A program made the position numbers and the translations under genes. Shown here one piece after another: positions 27,907 through 38,073 of a stretch of 45,855 nt of DNA (positions are counted from its first letter, which is position 1; each line of letters starts with the position of its first letter). The notes under the pieces were generated by a model that saw only the letters and a list, made by a program, of their open reading frames with translations, searched no databases and was not told where the DNA came from. Source of the stretch: Verrucomicrobiota bacterium (GTDB taxonomy: Bacteria > Verrucomicrobiota > Verrucomicrobiia > Limisphaerales > JACDHS01); contig JACDHS010000024.1 in the NCBI GenBank assembly GCA_013820875.1, forward strand, positions 1 through 45,855. Reading direction: 5' to 3'.

Positions 27907-29430
27907 ATGAAGCCGCGAAGCCAAACGCCAGAAAAACTTATGCCCAGGAAAACATCGACGGCTTCCGCCGAAACGTCAGATGAGACAGCGCGCGCTTTCG
28001 AAGACCGTTTCCGACATATTTTTGAAAGCTGCAAAGACGGGATTCTTATACTCGACGCGGACACTCGCAAAATCATCGAAGCCAATCCAGTGATGACGGA
28101 GCTGCTCGGCTATGCCCGGGAAGAATTTATCGGCAAGGAACTTTGGGAGTTCGGGCTGTTGCGCGATGAAGCAGCCAGCAAAACTGCTTTTCAGGAATTG
28201 CAGGAGAAGAATTTCATTCGCTACGACGATTTACCGCTCCAGACCAAAGATGGACGCACCATCCAGGTGGAATTCGTCAGCAACCTTTATTGCGAGGGTG
28301 GCAATTCTATCATCCAATGTAACATCCGCGACATCACTGAACGCAAACGGACGGAGCAACAGCTTGCGGAAAAGGCAAGGCTGCTCGACTTGAGTAATGA
28401 CGCCATTATCGTGCGCGGTCTCAATGATAAAGTCAGTCTGTGGAACAAGGGCGCGGAGAAACTATACGGTTGGACTGCGGGGGAAGTGATTGGTAAACAC
28501 CTTCATTCGTTGCTTAAGACAGAATTTCCCAAGTCCTATGAGGAAATCGTCGCGCAACTGTACCATGAAGGTAAGTTTGTCGGCGAAGTCGTCCAGATAG
28601 CGCGAAACGGCCGGCGTATCCACTCACTCTGCCGCTGGGTTCTGGATCCTGAGACCAAATCAATCCTGACCAGCTACACTGATAACACGGACCGCAAGGA
28701 AGCTGAGGAGGCCTTGAAGAAGACGGTTACAGAACGCACCCAGATGGTCCAGTCATTAGAGAGTCTGAGCTATACGCTTGCGCATGACTTACGCGCTCCG
28801 ATTCGTGCGATCAAAGGGCTTTCTGAAGTATGGAGCCAGGAGGCTCCATCAGGTAATACGGGAAGGGAATATGCGCAACGGATCCAGCAAGCTGCGGAAC
28901 GGATGAGTCTGTTGCTGGATGATTTGCTCGAATTCAGCCGCATGAGTTACCAATCGGTTCCGCTTGGAGCAGTGAATCTGGAAATTGAAGTGGAAAAAAT
29001 TCTCACGGAACTGTCGCAGGAAATCCAGGCGATCAACGCCGATATTCAAGTGCAAGCACCTTTGCCAGTGGTTTCCGGCAACGCCACGTTAATCGAACAG
29101 GTTTTGAGCAATCTTATTTCCAATGCGCTTAAATTCGTCCAGCCAGGAGTGATGCCTAAAATTTTGATTCGCGCGGAGACACGAGGTTCCAGCGTTCGGC
29201 TTTGGGTCGAAGATAACGGTATCGGAATCGCACCGGAGCATCAGGATAAGCTCTTTGGCGTCTTTCAACGTCTTCATTCGACTAACGAGTTTGACGGCAC
29301 TGGCGTTGGCCTGGCCATCGTCAAACGCGCTGTCGAACGCATGGGCGGCAGCGTGGGGGTGGAATCCGAACCGGGCAAGGGGAGTAAATTCTGGATTGAA
29401 TTGGTGAAGGCCACGGATTTGGCCTATTGA
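27907..29430 (+). CDS. PAS-PAS sensor histidine kinase
   Basis: A soluble protein of 507 residues. PAS 1 spans about 30-147 and PAS 2 about 155-265, both followed by D.T.RK linkers. HisKA has LAHDLRAP with H293, and the HATPase domain has NLISNALKF, DNGIGI and GTGVGLAI. It resembles the C-terminal half of the two other kinases in the window, especially in the HATPase part (VFQRLHS, VESEPGKGS), suggesting shared ancestry. It probably phosphorylates the receiver protein encoded just upstream. The signal is unknown, and no haem or flavin signature was recognised. Confidence 0.9.
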   Translation: MKPRSQTPEKLMPRKTSTASAETSDETARAFEDRFRHIFESCKDGILILDADTRKIIEANPVMTELLGYAREEFIGKELWEFGLLRDEAASKTAFQELQEKNFIRYDDLPLQTKDGRTIQVEFVSNLYCEGGNSIIQCNIRDITERKRTEQQLAEKARLLDLSNDAIIVRGLNDKVSLWNKGAEKLYGWTAGEVIGKHLHSLLKTEFPKSYEEIVAQLYHEGKFVGEVVQIARNGRRIHSLCRWVLDPETKSILTSYTDNTDRKEAEEALKKTVTERTQMVQSLESLSYTLAHDLRAPIRAIKGLSEVWSQEAPSGNTGREYAQRIQQAAERMSLLLDDLLEFSRMSYQSVPLGAVNLEIEVEKILTELSQEIQAINADIQVQAPLPVVSGNATLIEQVLSNLISNALKFVQPGVMPKILIRAETRGSSVRLWVEDNGIGIAPEHQDKLFGVFQRLHSTNEFDGTGVGLAIVKRAVERMGGSVGVESEPGKGSKFWIELVKATDLAY

Positions 29431-29670
29431 AAAGGAGGGGCGTTCCGGGCGATGACGTGGTCGGCTTTCGCGTGAGCGTTCACATCTTTAGGAAGCAGTT
29501 TTCCTGTGCGTGCGGAAATGCTGACCGAGTGGGGATACCTAAGTTAGCGGCCTCCCGGTTACCATAACCGTTAAACACGCCCAGCGCACCAAGCAATCCC
29601 AACGGCAAGCGGATTAGAAATCCGTGCTACGAGCACCAATAATTACTCCGCAAATTTCTGCGGCAAAATC
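29431..29670. other. Intergenic stretch between convergent genes, REP-like fragment
   Basis: No gene is seen. Near 29610-29640 GGATTAGAAATCC forms a short inverted repeat followed by GTGCTACGAGCACC, resembling fragments of dispersed palindromic repeats. No terminator with a T run is visible. Confidence 0.35.
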
Positions 29671-29907
29671 TCAGCCGTTCTTCCGCCATGCTGCTCCTTT
29701 AATCCAACCCGACGAATCGGGGGCTGGTTGAACAGCGGGTTTAGCCGGTTTGGGCTTGGCGACCTTTGCCATTGAGGGGAAGCGTTCCGGTTTTGGCGTT
29801 GAAGACTTCTTGGGCTCTACGCGAGCAATCAACGCTAAAACCGTTAAAACCAATATAAAAATTCCACTTTTGCGACCAATTGAAAGAATGATAGAAACTA
29901 CATCCAT
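29671..29907 (-). CDS. Small single-pass membrane protein, unknown function
   Basis: A protein of 78 residues. MDVVSIILSIGRKSGIFILV leads into one membrane segment (about 14-31), followed by a Lys/Pro-rich tail (KPKPAKPAVQPAP) ending in a tryptophan-containing basic stretch. AAGAGG lies about 6 nt before the ATG at 29907, which supports translation. I do not recognise the family. It precedes no obvious operon partner. It could be a spurious frame, but the hydrophobic pattern and the ribosome-binding site argue for a real gene. Confidence 0.5.
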   Translation of the reverse strand: MDVVSIILSIGRKSGIFILVLTVLALIARVEPKKSSTPKPERFPSMAKVAKPKPAKPAVQPAPDSSGWIKGAAWRKNG

Positions 29908-30113
29908 TAAAAACCTCTTCTTGCAGAATTGATTCAGCTTTGGCCGTGCCAACGCGACGCCTACCTGCTGCAAAACAGGAGTTCCGCATGGAAAAGTTTC
30001 AGATTTCCCGAGAAAGGAGGTGAGTTGCAAATCTTTACGCAGCATCTACTTACCCTATTGTCTCACGGCGAGACACACGAATGGCGCTGGAAGACAGTTG
30101 GAAACACGACCAC

Positions 30114-30141
30114 AAAAAAGAGCGACCGTTCCCGGCCGCTC
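30114..30141 (-). terminator. Terminator of the enolase gene
   Basis: On the minus strand GAGCGGCC (30141-30134) pairs with GGTCGCTC (30127-30120) with one wobble pair, followed by six T. It lies about 25 nt after the eno stop. Confidence 0.9.
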
Positions 30142-30165
30142 TCTCAATTCAATGATTCGAAAGAA

Positions 30166-31437
<1,272 letters not shown>

Positions 31438-31631
31438 TTATTATGCGGCCGCAGTTTAGTGCCGAGCCGAAATGAGTCAAGCAGAGGCTCTGCTGATGAT
31501 TCTGTGTCTTTTAGTAAGGACTGACTTTATAGCCGGACCTTGCCCAGTGGAAAATCTCGCCCTCCAACATTTCGCTCAGGTCACACCAGCCCTGTTGAAT
31601 AGAGTAAGAGTATTAGTGTCCATTCGTGGTT

Positions 31632-31661
31632 AAAAAAAGGCCGCCCGGTTCCCCGAGCGGC
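31632..31661 (-). terminator. Terminator downstream of the FN3 protein gene
   Basis: On the minus strand GCCGCTCGG (31661-31653) pairs with CCGGGCGGC (31648-31640), followed by a run of T (A run 31632-31638). It lies about 50 nt after the FN3 gene stop. Confidence 0.85.
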
Positions 31662-31670
31662 TTGCATTTT

Positions 31671-31703
31671 TGACTTTGAACTTTAAACCTGAAACTTTGA
31701 ACT
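31671..31703. repeat. ACTTTGA-type 7-mer tract after the FN3 gene
   Basis: GACTTTGAACTTTAAACC and ACTTTGAAC repeat an ACTTTGA-like heptamer about four times. The tract begins 6 nt beyond the stop codon at 31709 and ends just before the terminator. Confidence 0.55.
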
Positions 31704-31708
31704 CATGC

Positions 31709-32623
31709 TTAAGCGGTCTGCACCGTCACCACGGCGCTCTTCGCACTTTCACCACCGTTATTGACAGCGGAGACCGCAATCTCCACGAGCGTGTTGCCGG
31801 GCAACGATTCAATCGTGAAGTCCAGGTCAGCCGGAGTACCCACCGACGTCAATTCCGTGTGGACACCATTCACTCTGATGAACACGCGATAATACTCAGC
31901 GCGAACCGATGGATCCCACTTCACCGACACCGCATTGGCTCCAACCAACGTTACCACCAAACCTCCCGGCGCAATCGGAGTCTGTTTGGCGCCGGGCTTG
32001 TTGAACCCGAATGCGAGCCATTCAGAAGCGAATGGATCCAGTTTCATTGCCAATTCCCCCATCAATGTCGTCACCAACCCCTGCAACTTCTCCGACTTCA
32101 CATTACGCACATTGATCAGCGTGTTGACTGTGCTATTCTGGATGTTGATCGCTGTTTGAGCAGCGGCCATGTCCTGCAACAACGTTTCTGCATAAGCCGC
32201 AGTCAGGTTGAGCGGTGCGATTTCCAACCCCGCGTTGTTCGTGAGAAAGGTTTTCCACGATTGCACCATTGCCTGCAGCTTGTCTGGCGTCCGCGGCACC
32301 CGGAGCGAATTGCGGAAGCCCGCAATATCCCAGGCTTGCGTATAACGTTTACCAAACGTCCGCTTCAACACCTCGCGGGCTCCCGTCACGAATTCCTGGC
32401 CCGTGACCACCAGTGCCTTCAACGCGGCCCGACGCGCTGCCAATTCCACCTTCCCACTTTCGTGGGCATCCCGGGCGGCCAACAATTCGTTGGTGGCAGC
32501 CTCGAAGATCACCTTGGAGACGTGAAGCAACCCGATGGCGGCGGCGAATTGCGTGAGGGCGCCCATGATCTTCGTGGCGAGCACGAGCATCAACGGGATC
32601 GATCTAACTTGTACTTGTTTCAT
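31709..32623 (-). CDS. Fibronectin type III domain protein
   Basis: A protein of 304 residues. The N-terminal two thirds is helical, alanine-rich, with a hydrophobic stretch at the start (SIPLMLVLATKIMGALTQF) that may be a membrane anchor. A fibronectin type III domain fills the last 85 residues (VSVKWDPSVRAEYYRVFI, then LPGNTLVEIAVSAVNNGGES). Proteins of this design recur as paralogues in verrucomicrobial genomes; their function is unknown. ATG 32623 is chosen because AAAGG lies about 8 nt upstream; the frame is open to 32710. It is a single gene ended by its own terminator. Confidence 0.75.
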   Translation of the reverse strand: MKQVQVRSIPLMLVLATKIMGALTQFAAAIGLLHVSKVIFEAATNELLAARDAHESGKVELAARRAALKALVVTGQEFVTGAREVLKRTFGKRYTQAWDIAGFRNSLRVPRTPDKLQAMVQSWKTFLTNNAGLEIAPLNLTAAYAETLLQDMAAAQTAINIQNSTVNTLINVRNVKSEKLQGLVTTLMGELAMKLDPFASEWLAFGFNKPGAKQTPIAPGGLVVTLVGANAVSVKWDPSVRAEYYRVFIRVNGVHTELTSVGTPADLDFTIESLPGNTLVEIAVSAVNNGGESAKSAVVTVQTA

Positions 32624-32745
32624 ATGTTTAACCTTTCTGTTTTCTGACACAGGAAAAACATCGCTATTTATGTGAGCAGACATATTGTCCGTCACCCGCG
32701 ACCGGGACATTGCATTCTTTTGATCGAAGCCGCCCTGCCTTCCTG

Positions 32746-32819
32746 GTTCGTTACTTTTTGTTTAACGAACGACACCACTATGACAGGAGCAAAGGGCCAG
32801 CTACGGGCCCTTTGGTTTT
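32746..32819 (+). ncRNA. Two consecutive hairpins, possible small RNA or leader
   Basis: GTTCGTTA (32746-32753) pairs with TAACGAAC (32763-32770). Then AAAGGGCC (32791-32798) pairs with GGCCCTTT (32806-32813), followed by GGTTTTG. The second looks like a weak terminator on the plus strand. No gene precedes it in this 500-bp gap between the FN3 gene and the divergent kinase, so a short transcript or an attenuator is possible. Confidence 0.35.
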
Positions 32820-33125
32820 GACCCAAAAATATTTTAACTTTTTTTATTTACCTATGAATCAATGACTTACGACACATTTGAGGGGTGAAACCGAAAAATA
32901 GTTTTGGAAAGTGCGGAAAAAGTCAGTGTAAAAAAGGATCTACCATGGATAAAATGGATCCGCAGGAATGGGAACGAGTTTAGACACGAATTCCAGGATG
33001 TGTTTTGACGCGCTGTTGAATAGCGCAGTAACAGCACGGTGCCCGCTTGCATCAGGGTCCCCGTGCTCCGCCTCTTGCTTTTGATTTACCCGGCTTTAGA
33101 GTTCAAGAAGCAATGGGCGAGGTAT

Positions 33126-35816
33126 ATGGATATACTTGTTTTAGACGACGATCCGAACGATGTGGATTTGATTTCTCGTGAGTTACGTGTCGGTGGGGTT
33201 GCATCTCAGATCACCCGAGTTGATTCAGAGAGCGAATTTGTTCAACAACTGTCGAAAAGTCATCCAGACATCATCCTCTCTGACCACAACCTTCCTAGAT
33301 TCAACGGCCTCGCAGCCCTGGAGTTGATACGAGAAAAACAGTTGGATATTCCAATCATCTTCGTTGTGGGCTCCTTGTCTGAGGAGATGGTCACCAGAGC
33401 GCGCCAACTTGGGGCGGATGACTACGTTTTGAAGGACCGACTCCACGAGCTTGTTCCGGCGATCCGCCGCGCAATCAAATCCAAACAATCGCACGACAAC
33501 TCGCCAGGGGCGCAGAGACCATCAAGGCAGGACAGTTCCGTTGATAACCTGGTTTTTAGACGCGCGGTGGAGCAGTGCAAAGAGGCGGTTGTAATCACGA
33601 CAGCGGATCTCGATTTGCCCGGACCGCAGATCATCTACGTCAATGAAGCCTTTACGCGCATGACTGGTTACCCCCTCGCCGAGGTTATTGGGAAAACCCC
33701 GCGGTTGCTGCAAGGACCAAAAACAGAACGTGCGGTGCTCGATCGATTGCGGGCTCAGCTCTCTCGCGGTGAGTTTTTTGAAGGAGAAACAGTGAATTAC
33801 CGGAAGGACGGAACTGAATTCATTCTTCAGTGGGAAATCTCGCCAATGCGTAACCCCAGTGGGGAAACCACACACTTTGTCTCGGTGCAGCGAGATGTGA
33901 CCGAGCGCCGACGTGCGGTGGAAGATCGCATAGAATCTGAGCGCTGGAGGGTGGAACGAGAGGTGGCACAGGCGCTGGCTCAACAAACCATTGAAGTGCT
34001 CAATCGCGTCACCGACGCCTTCTTGTCAGTAGATCGAGACTGGCGCTTCATCTATGTGAATCGCGAGGCAGAAAGGCTGCTGCGCAAAAGTCGTACACAG
34101 CTTATAGGCCGGAATATTTGGGAAGAATTTCCTGAAGCTGTCGGATCGGATTTCGAGCAGCAATACCAGCGTGCTGTTTCTGAGCAGGTGACGGTGAAAT
34201 TCGAATCGTTCTACACTCCTCTGCAGGTTTGGTTGTATGTGTCGGCCTATCCATCCCCTGAAGGTCTGTCGGTTTATTTTCACGACATCACGGAACGCAA
34301 AAGGGCGGAAGAATCGCTCCGGGCCAGCGAGGAATTCAGCCGTAGCATTATTGAGAGCAGCTCCGACTGTATCAAAATTCTCGATGTTCAAGGGCGATTG
34401 CTGAGCATGACGAAGAACGGGCAAGAGTTGATGGAAATCTCTGACTTAAAACCCTATCTGGGACAACTTTGGGTCGATTTTTGGAAAAACGATCATTACG
34501 AAGATGCGGGAAGAGCCATGGCTGCAGCTCTCAACGGCAATACGGGGCGGTTTCAGGGGTTCTGTCGGACCATGGCTGGAACTCCGAAGTATTGGGATGT
34601 GATCTGCACCCCAATTTTTGGCCGGGACGGAAAGCCGGAAAGAGTTCTTTCCGTTTCGCGCGACATCACCGATCTGAAGCAGGCGGAAGAACAAAGACGG
34701 ACTTACGAAGAGCGGTTCCGGTTGATTATCGAAGCTGCCAAAGATTACGCAATTTACATGCTGGATTGCGAAGGAAACGTTGCCTCCTGGAATGAGGGGG
34801 CTCAACGGATCGAAGGCTATAAAGCCGAGGAAATCATCGGGAAAAATGTTGCGATCTTCTTCCCGGAGGAGGAACAGAAACAAGGGCGGCCCGCAGAGGT
34901 CCTGTTTCTTGCAAAAAAAGAGGGCCGGTTTGAAGAGGAGAATTGGCGGCTGCGAAAAAATGGAGAAATTTACTGGGCCGGTGTGACGATCACAGCTATT
35001 TACGACTCGGAACGAAAGCTTTGCGGGTTTTCAAAGATCTTGAGGGACATATCCGTTTACAAGAGAGCACGGGAAGAAATTCAACGGCTGAACACAGAAC
35101 TTGAAGAACGTGTGCAAGTCAGGACTGCCGAGTTGTTGGCCGCGAACGAACAATTGGAGGCATTCAGCTACTCTATTTCGCACGACTTGAGGGCTCCACT
35201 TCGACACATCATAGCTTTTTCTGAATTGTTGGAAGAAACCGCTGCGCCCAAGCTGAATCCGGAGGAAAGTCACGTTCTTAAGATGATTGGAACATCGGCA
35301 TCCAAGATGTCGGCATTGATCAATGATCTCCTCTCGTTCTCCCGTATCGTCGGAGCTGATTTTGTGAATGCTCCACTGGCACTCCGGGAAATCGTTGATG
35401 AAGTCATTGAGAGTCTCGCTTTTGAAATTGGCAATCGAAAGGTGCAATGGCTGATTCGCGATTTGCCAATCGTGCATGGTGATTCAAACATGCTTCGGCA
35501 GGTTTTCGCCAATCTGATCTCCAACGCAGTGAAGTACACGCGCCCCCGGGATCTGGCCCAAATCGAAATAGGGCATCAAAGCAACAAAACCGATCATGTC
35601 ATTTATGTGCGCGACAATGGCGTCGGATTCGACATGAAGCATCTTCATAAACTGTTCGGTGTTTTCCAGAGATTGCACCACGATTCCGAGTTCGAAGGAA
35701 CAGGCATCGGCCTCGCGAACGTGCGCCGGATTGTAGAACGCCACGGCGGCAGAGTTTGGGCCGAATCAAAAACAGGTGAGGGAGCGACTTTCTATTTTTC
35801 GATACCAAAACGCTAA
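33126..35816 (+). CDS. Receiver-PAS4 hybrid sensor histidine kinase
   Basis: A protein of 896 residues from ATG 33126 (the frame opens at 33039). The N-terminal receiver has LVLDDDPND and phosphoacceptor D53 in SDHNLPRFNG. PAS 1 (about 140-262) resembles LOV domains (YVNEAFTRMTGY, RLLQGPKTE) but has Pro where the flavin-binding Cys would be. PAS 2 (288-392), PAS 3 (402-517) and PAS 4 (525-647) follow, then HisKA with SHDLRAPLR (H686) and HATPase with NLISNAVKY, DNGVGF and GTGIGLAN. No membrane segment is present. The N-terminal receiver suggests it is itself controlled by another kinase. GAGG lies just upstream of the start. Confidence 0.9.
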   Translation: MDILVLDDDPNDVDLISRELRVGGVASQITRVDSESEFVQQLSKSHPDIILSDHNLPRFNGLAALELIREKQLDIPIIFVVGSLSEEMVTRARQLGADDYVLKDRLHELVPAIRRAIKSKQSHDNSPGAQRPSRQDSSVDNLVFRRAVEQCKEAVVITTADLDLPGPQIIYVNEAFTRMTGYPLAEVIGKTPRLLQGPKTERAVLDRLRAQLSRGEFFEGETVNYRKDGTEFILQWEISPMRNPSGETTHFVSVQRDVTERRRAVEDRIESERWRVEREVAQALAQQTIEVLNRVTDAFLSVDRDWRFIYVNREAERLLRKSRTQLIGRNIWEEFPEAVGSDFEQQYQRAVSEQVTVKFESFYTPLQVWLYVSAYPSPEGLSVYFHDITERKRAEESLRASEEFSRSIIESSSDCIKILDVQGRLLSMTKNGQELMEISDLKPYLGQLWVDFWKNDHYEDAGRAMAAALNGNTGRFQGFCRTMAGTPKYWDVICTPIFGRDGKPERVLSVSRDITDLKQAEEQRRTYEERFRLIIEAAKDYAIYMLDCEGNVASWNEGAQRIEGYKAEEIIGKNVAIFFPEEEQKQGRPAEVLFLAKKEGRFEEENWRLRKNGEIYWAGVTITAIYDSERKLCGFSKILRDISVYKRAREEIQRLNTELEERVQVRTAELLAANEQLEAFSYSISHDLRAPLRHIIAFSELLEETAAPKLNPEESHVLKMIGTSASKMSALINDLLSFSRIVGADFVNAPLALREIVDEVIESLAFEIGNRKVQWLIRDLPIVHGDSNMLRQVFANLISNAVKYTRPRDLAQIEIGHQSNKTDHVIYVRDNGVGFDMKHLHKLFGVFQRLHHDSEFEGTGIGLANVRRIVERHGGRVWAESKTGEGATFYFSIPKR

Positions 35817-35872
35817 GTTCAGCTTGGCCGACTCCCCCTTTGTCTGCTGTGGCTTTCGTGCGACGGTTCGTT

Positions 35873-36094
35873 ATGGAAAAACGGACATCGAAACTAAAGT
35901 CCGGCGACAAGGTGGAATGGAACACGTCGCGCGGGAAAACAGTCGGGGTGATTAAGAAAAAGTTAAAACATCCCACTCACATCAAAACGCACAAAGTGAA
36001 CGCTTCAGAAAAAAAACCTGAATTTCTCGTCGAAAGTTTGAAATCTGGAAAAAAGGCGGCACACAAACCGGAAGCTCTAAAGAAAGTGAAGTAA
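35873..36094 (+). CDS. DUF2945 (hypervirulence-associated TUDOR-domain) protein
   Basis: A basic protein of 73 residues: LKSGDKVEWNTSRGKTVGVI, then HPTHIKTHKVNAS, FLVESLKSGK and AAHKPEALKK. These match the DUF2945/HVA1 TUDOR family, small SH3-like barrels of unknown molecular role found widely in bacteria and fungi. The start at ATG 35873 fits the family; an upstream in-frame start at 35840 adds non-family residues. It lies 56 bp after the hybrid kinase gene and could share its transcript. Confidence 0.8.
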   Translation: MEKRTSKLKSGDKVEWNTSRGKTVGVIKKKLKHPTHIKTHKVNASEKKPEFLVESLKSGKKAAHKPEALKKVK

Positions 36095-36467
36095 GGTGCG
36101 ACCGTCGCGGAATCGATTGCCGTTGTCTCTGGCTCGATTTGGACGAAATCAGCAGACGCGTATCGGCCGTTACCGATCTAAATCGATTTTCCTGAATCAA
36201 ACTCGCATTGAAACTGTGCGCAAATCAGCATCGGGCTTGGCGCGGATACCTTGAATCATCGGCAGTGGTTCAATTCCAGATGCGGATGACATCCGGATAA
36301 GCTTTGCGCACGATCCCAGCGACTCGGCCACAACGGGTCCAAGTCAACAGGTGAGAACGTTTCATCCGGAGTCTCCACGGAAACGAATTGCCGGGAATCT
36401 TGGCGATGGGGAAGTCGTGAAGATTTGTCTCACTCGACTCCCCTGCTGAATTACTGAAAACTGAATA
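36095..36467. other. Intergenic region with 7-mer tract at the WYL gene end
   Basis: No gene is recognised. Bases 36443-36470 hold CTGAATTACTGAAAACTGAAT, here quoted as ACTGAAA/ACTGAAT heptamers, directly downstream of the WYL gene stop on the minus strand. The rest shows nothing I can interpret. Confidence 0.4.
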
Positions 36468-37496
36468 CTACCCCACCCTCGGCCCATACTTCCCCCCCAA
36501 CCAATCCCCATAGCTGAGCATCCGTTCCCGCAACGGTTCCGGTCCGATTACCAGCGCGTTCTTTCCCCAATGCCGAACCCACATCTCCACTTCACCCAGG
36601 TAACTCAACCAGAAACTGATCCGCAACCGGCCGTTCGGCAGTTCCTCGACCTTTTGATCCGAGGTGAAAGTCCGATTCCTGATATACGCCGCAGCCCACG
36701 GCTCGAACTCCACCACCACATCGTGACTCTCATCGCCCGTCATCACGATGAAAGCGCCCTTCAGATATTTCTTCAGACAAAATTTCGGCTTCTCGAACGT
36801 TACATCCGTGATCTGGATATCCTCGGCACGCGACAACAGGTAAGTCCGTTGAGCATCCTTCTCCCGATCGTAGCCGATAAAATACCAGGAATTGGCGGCG
36901 CAGATAATGCGATAGACATTGATAAATTTCCATTCAGGCGATTCCGCGAGATGTTTCGTGTACTGAAACCGGATCGCTTTACCCGCCCTGATGCTATCCG
37001 CCACCATCAGCAGGTGATTCACATCGATAGTTTCCGGGGCGAACGGACGAAATTCAAAGCTGTCCTGCACCGTGCTGATCATTTCCACCATGTCCGACTT
37101 GGCCAATTGCGCGATCTTGTCGAAGGCCACTCCAAGATGTTTCTGCGTTTTCTTCACCGGATACTGCGACATCCCACGATCTGACAGCACCATTTGGATG
37201 AGCTCCTGTTCATTGATCGTGAGGGCCAGCTTGCGCGAAACCGGATGGGAATAGTAATAACCCACCTGCCCAGCCTTGCGCGAATACTCGACCGGCATAC
37301 CCCAATCATATTTCAAAGACCTGATATCACGCTTCACACTGCGTGGTGAACAACGCAACTCTGCAGCCAATTCGCGGACCGTAGGAAAAGTGTTGTTGTA
37401 GATGCGTTCATGAATCAGTTCCACCCAGGCTAATTGGCGGCGCGTTTGTCTTCTAACAACGTGAGCCGGTTTCTTCCGTTTTCGTTTGGTTCCCAT
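36468..37496 (-). CDS. WYL-domain transcriptional regulator (YafY/PafC type)
   Basis: A protein of 342 residues. A basic start (KRKRKK) leads to an N-terminal HTH (about 20-80, FPTVRELAAELRCSPRSVKRDI). The WYL domain follows (about 165-240), with IRFQYTKH and YFIGYDREKDAQRTYLLSR. A C-terminal WCX-type region carries VVVEFEPWAAAYI. WYL regulators sense ligands, often nucleic acids or nucleotides, and some control defence islands. It sits 0.6 kb upstream (in map order) of the type I R-M genes, on the same strand but downstream of hsdR, so a link is only a possibility. Confidence 0.88.
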   Translation of the reverse strand: MGTKRKRKKPAHVVRRQTRRQLAWVELIHERIYNNTFPTVRELAAELRCSPRSVKRDIRSLKYDWGMPVEYSRKAGQVGYYYSHPVSRKLALTINEQELIQMVLSDRGMSQYPVKKTQKHLGVAFDKIAQLAKSDMVEMISTVQDSFEFRPFAPETIDVNHLLMVADSIRAGKAIRFQYTKHLAESPEWKFINVYRIICAANSWYFIGYDREKDAQRTYLLSRAEDIQITDVTFEKPKFCLKKYLKGAFIVMTGDESHDVVVEFEPWAAAYIRNRTFTSDQKVEELPNGRLRISFWLSYLGEVEMWVRHWGKNALVIGPEPLRERMLSYGDWLGGKYGPRVG

Positions 37497-37517
37497 AAAA
37501 GCCCCGGAGAATAGTTA

Positions 37518-37527
37518 CTGTTTACAG
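37518..37527. promoter_or_regulatory. Palindrome CTGTTTACAG before the WYL gene
   Basis: A perfect 10-bp palindrome about 20 bp upstream of the WYL gene start. It is placed where an autoregulatory operator would be expected, but nothing else supports binding. Further upstream GGTGGGGTTT occurs twice (37552, 37619) and GGGTTTCG/CGAAACCC forms a stem. Confidence 0.25.
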
Positions 37528-37719
37528 GGAGGCAAGAAGATCAATTCAAACTGGTGGGGTTTTGTGTAACCGTGAAGCGGTTCGTCGACCGTTCTGACTT
37601 CGCCGAAACCTCACAACGGTGGGGTTTCGTTGCGCCGAAACCCAAATTGGAGCGAAGCGACGCGAGCAAAGCGAGATTCATCCCCCTCTCACGCAGCTCC
37701 GAAAGTAGCTCCAGTCGTT

Positions 37720-38052
37720 TTACGGACGTTTCTTTCGGAACAACAGGAGAATGATAATCGGTCCCGCGAGTACCGAAAGCGTGAGTAAGACATAGGTCGA
37801 AGTCTTGAATCGAACATTTGCATCTGGTTGCTTTGCCCGGGCAGGAGTTTCAGGAATCGGAACCACTGAGGTTTGCCCCACTAAAAGAAGCCCTCCAGGA
37901 AAATTGACCACAGCGGCAGGCAACCTGATCGCCTGCTGATAGAATCTAACCCACGGACTCTTGCCTGCGCCAGTTTGACTCGCGTGGCCAACAACTGGGA
38001 TCAAGCAAAAGATTGCAAGGAGAACTAGGAACACACCCTTTTTGTTCATCAT
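37720..38052 (-). CDS. Small exported membrane protein, unknown function
   Basis: A protein of 110 residues. A signal peptide (KKGVFLVLLAIFCLIPVVGHA) is followed by a short extracytoplasmic part, then a C-terminal membrane segment (TYVLLTLSVLAGPIIILLLF) ending in RKKRP. This start-hydrophobic/end-hydrophobic plan resembles surface-anchored proteins, but no LPXTG or PEP-CTERM motif is present. It lies 21 bp downstream of hsdR, on the same strand, and may be read with the R-M operon. No family is recognised. Confidence 0.55.
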   Translation of the reverse strand: MMNKKGVFLVLLAIFCLIPVVGHASQTGAGKSPWVRFYQQAIRLPAAVVNFPGGLLLVGQTSVVPIPETPARAKQPDANVRFKTSTYVLLTLSVLAGPIIILLLFRKKRP

Positions 38053-38073
38053 AGTAAATCTACGAGCCTCTAA

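Noticed and set aside
29600-29645. Possible tRNA
   Set aside because: Only a short hairpin is present; no acceptor stem, T-loop or CCA-like end can be drawn.
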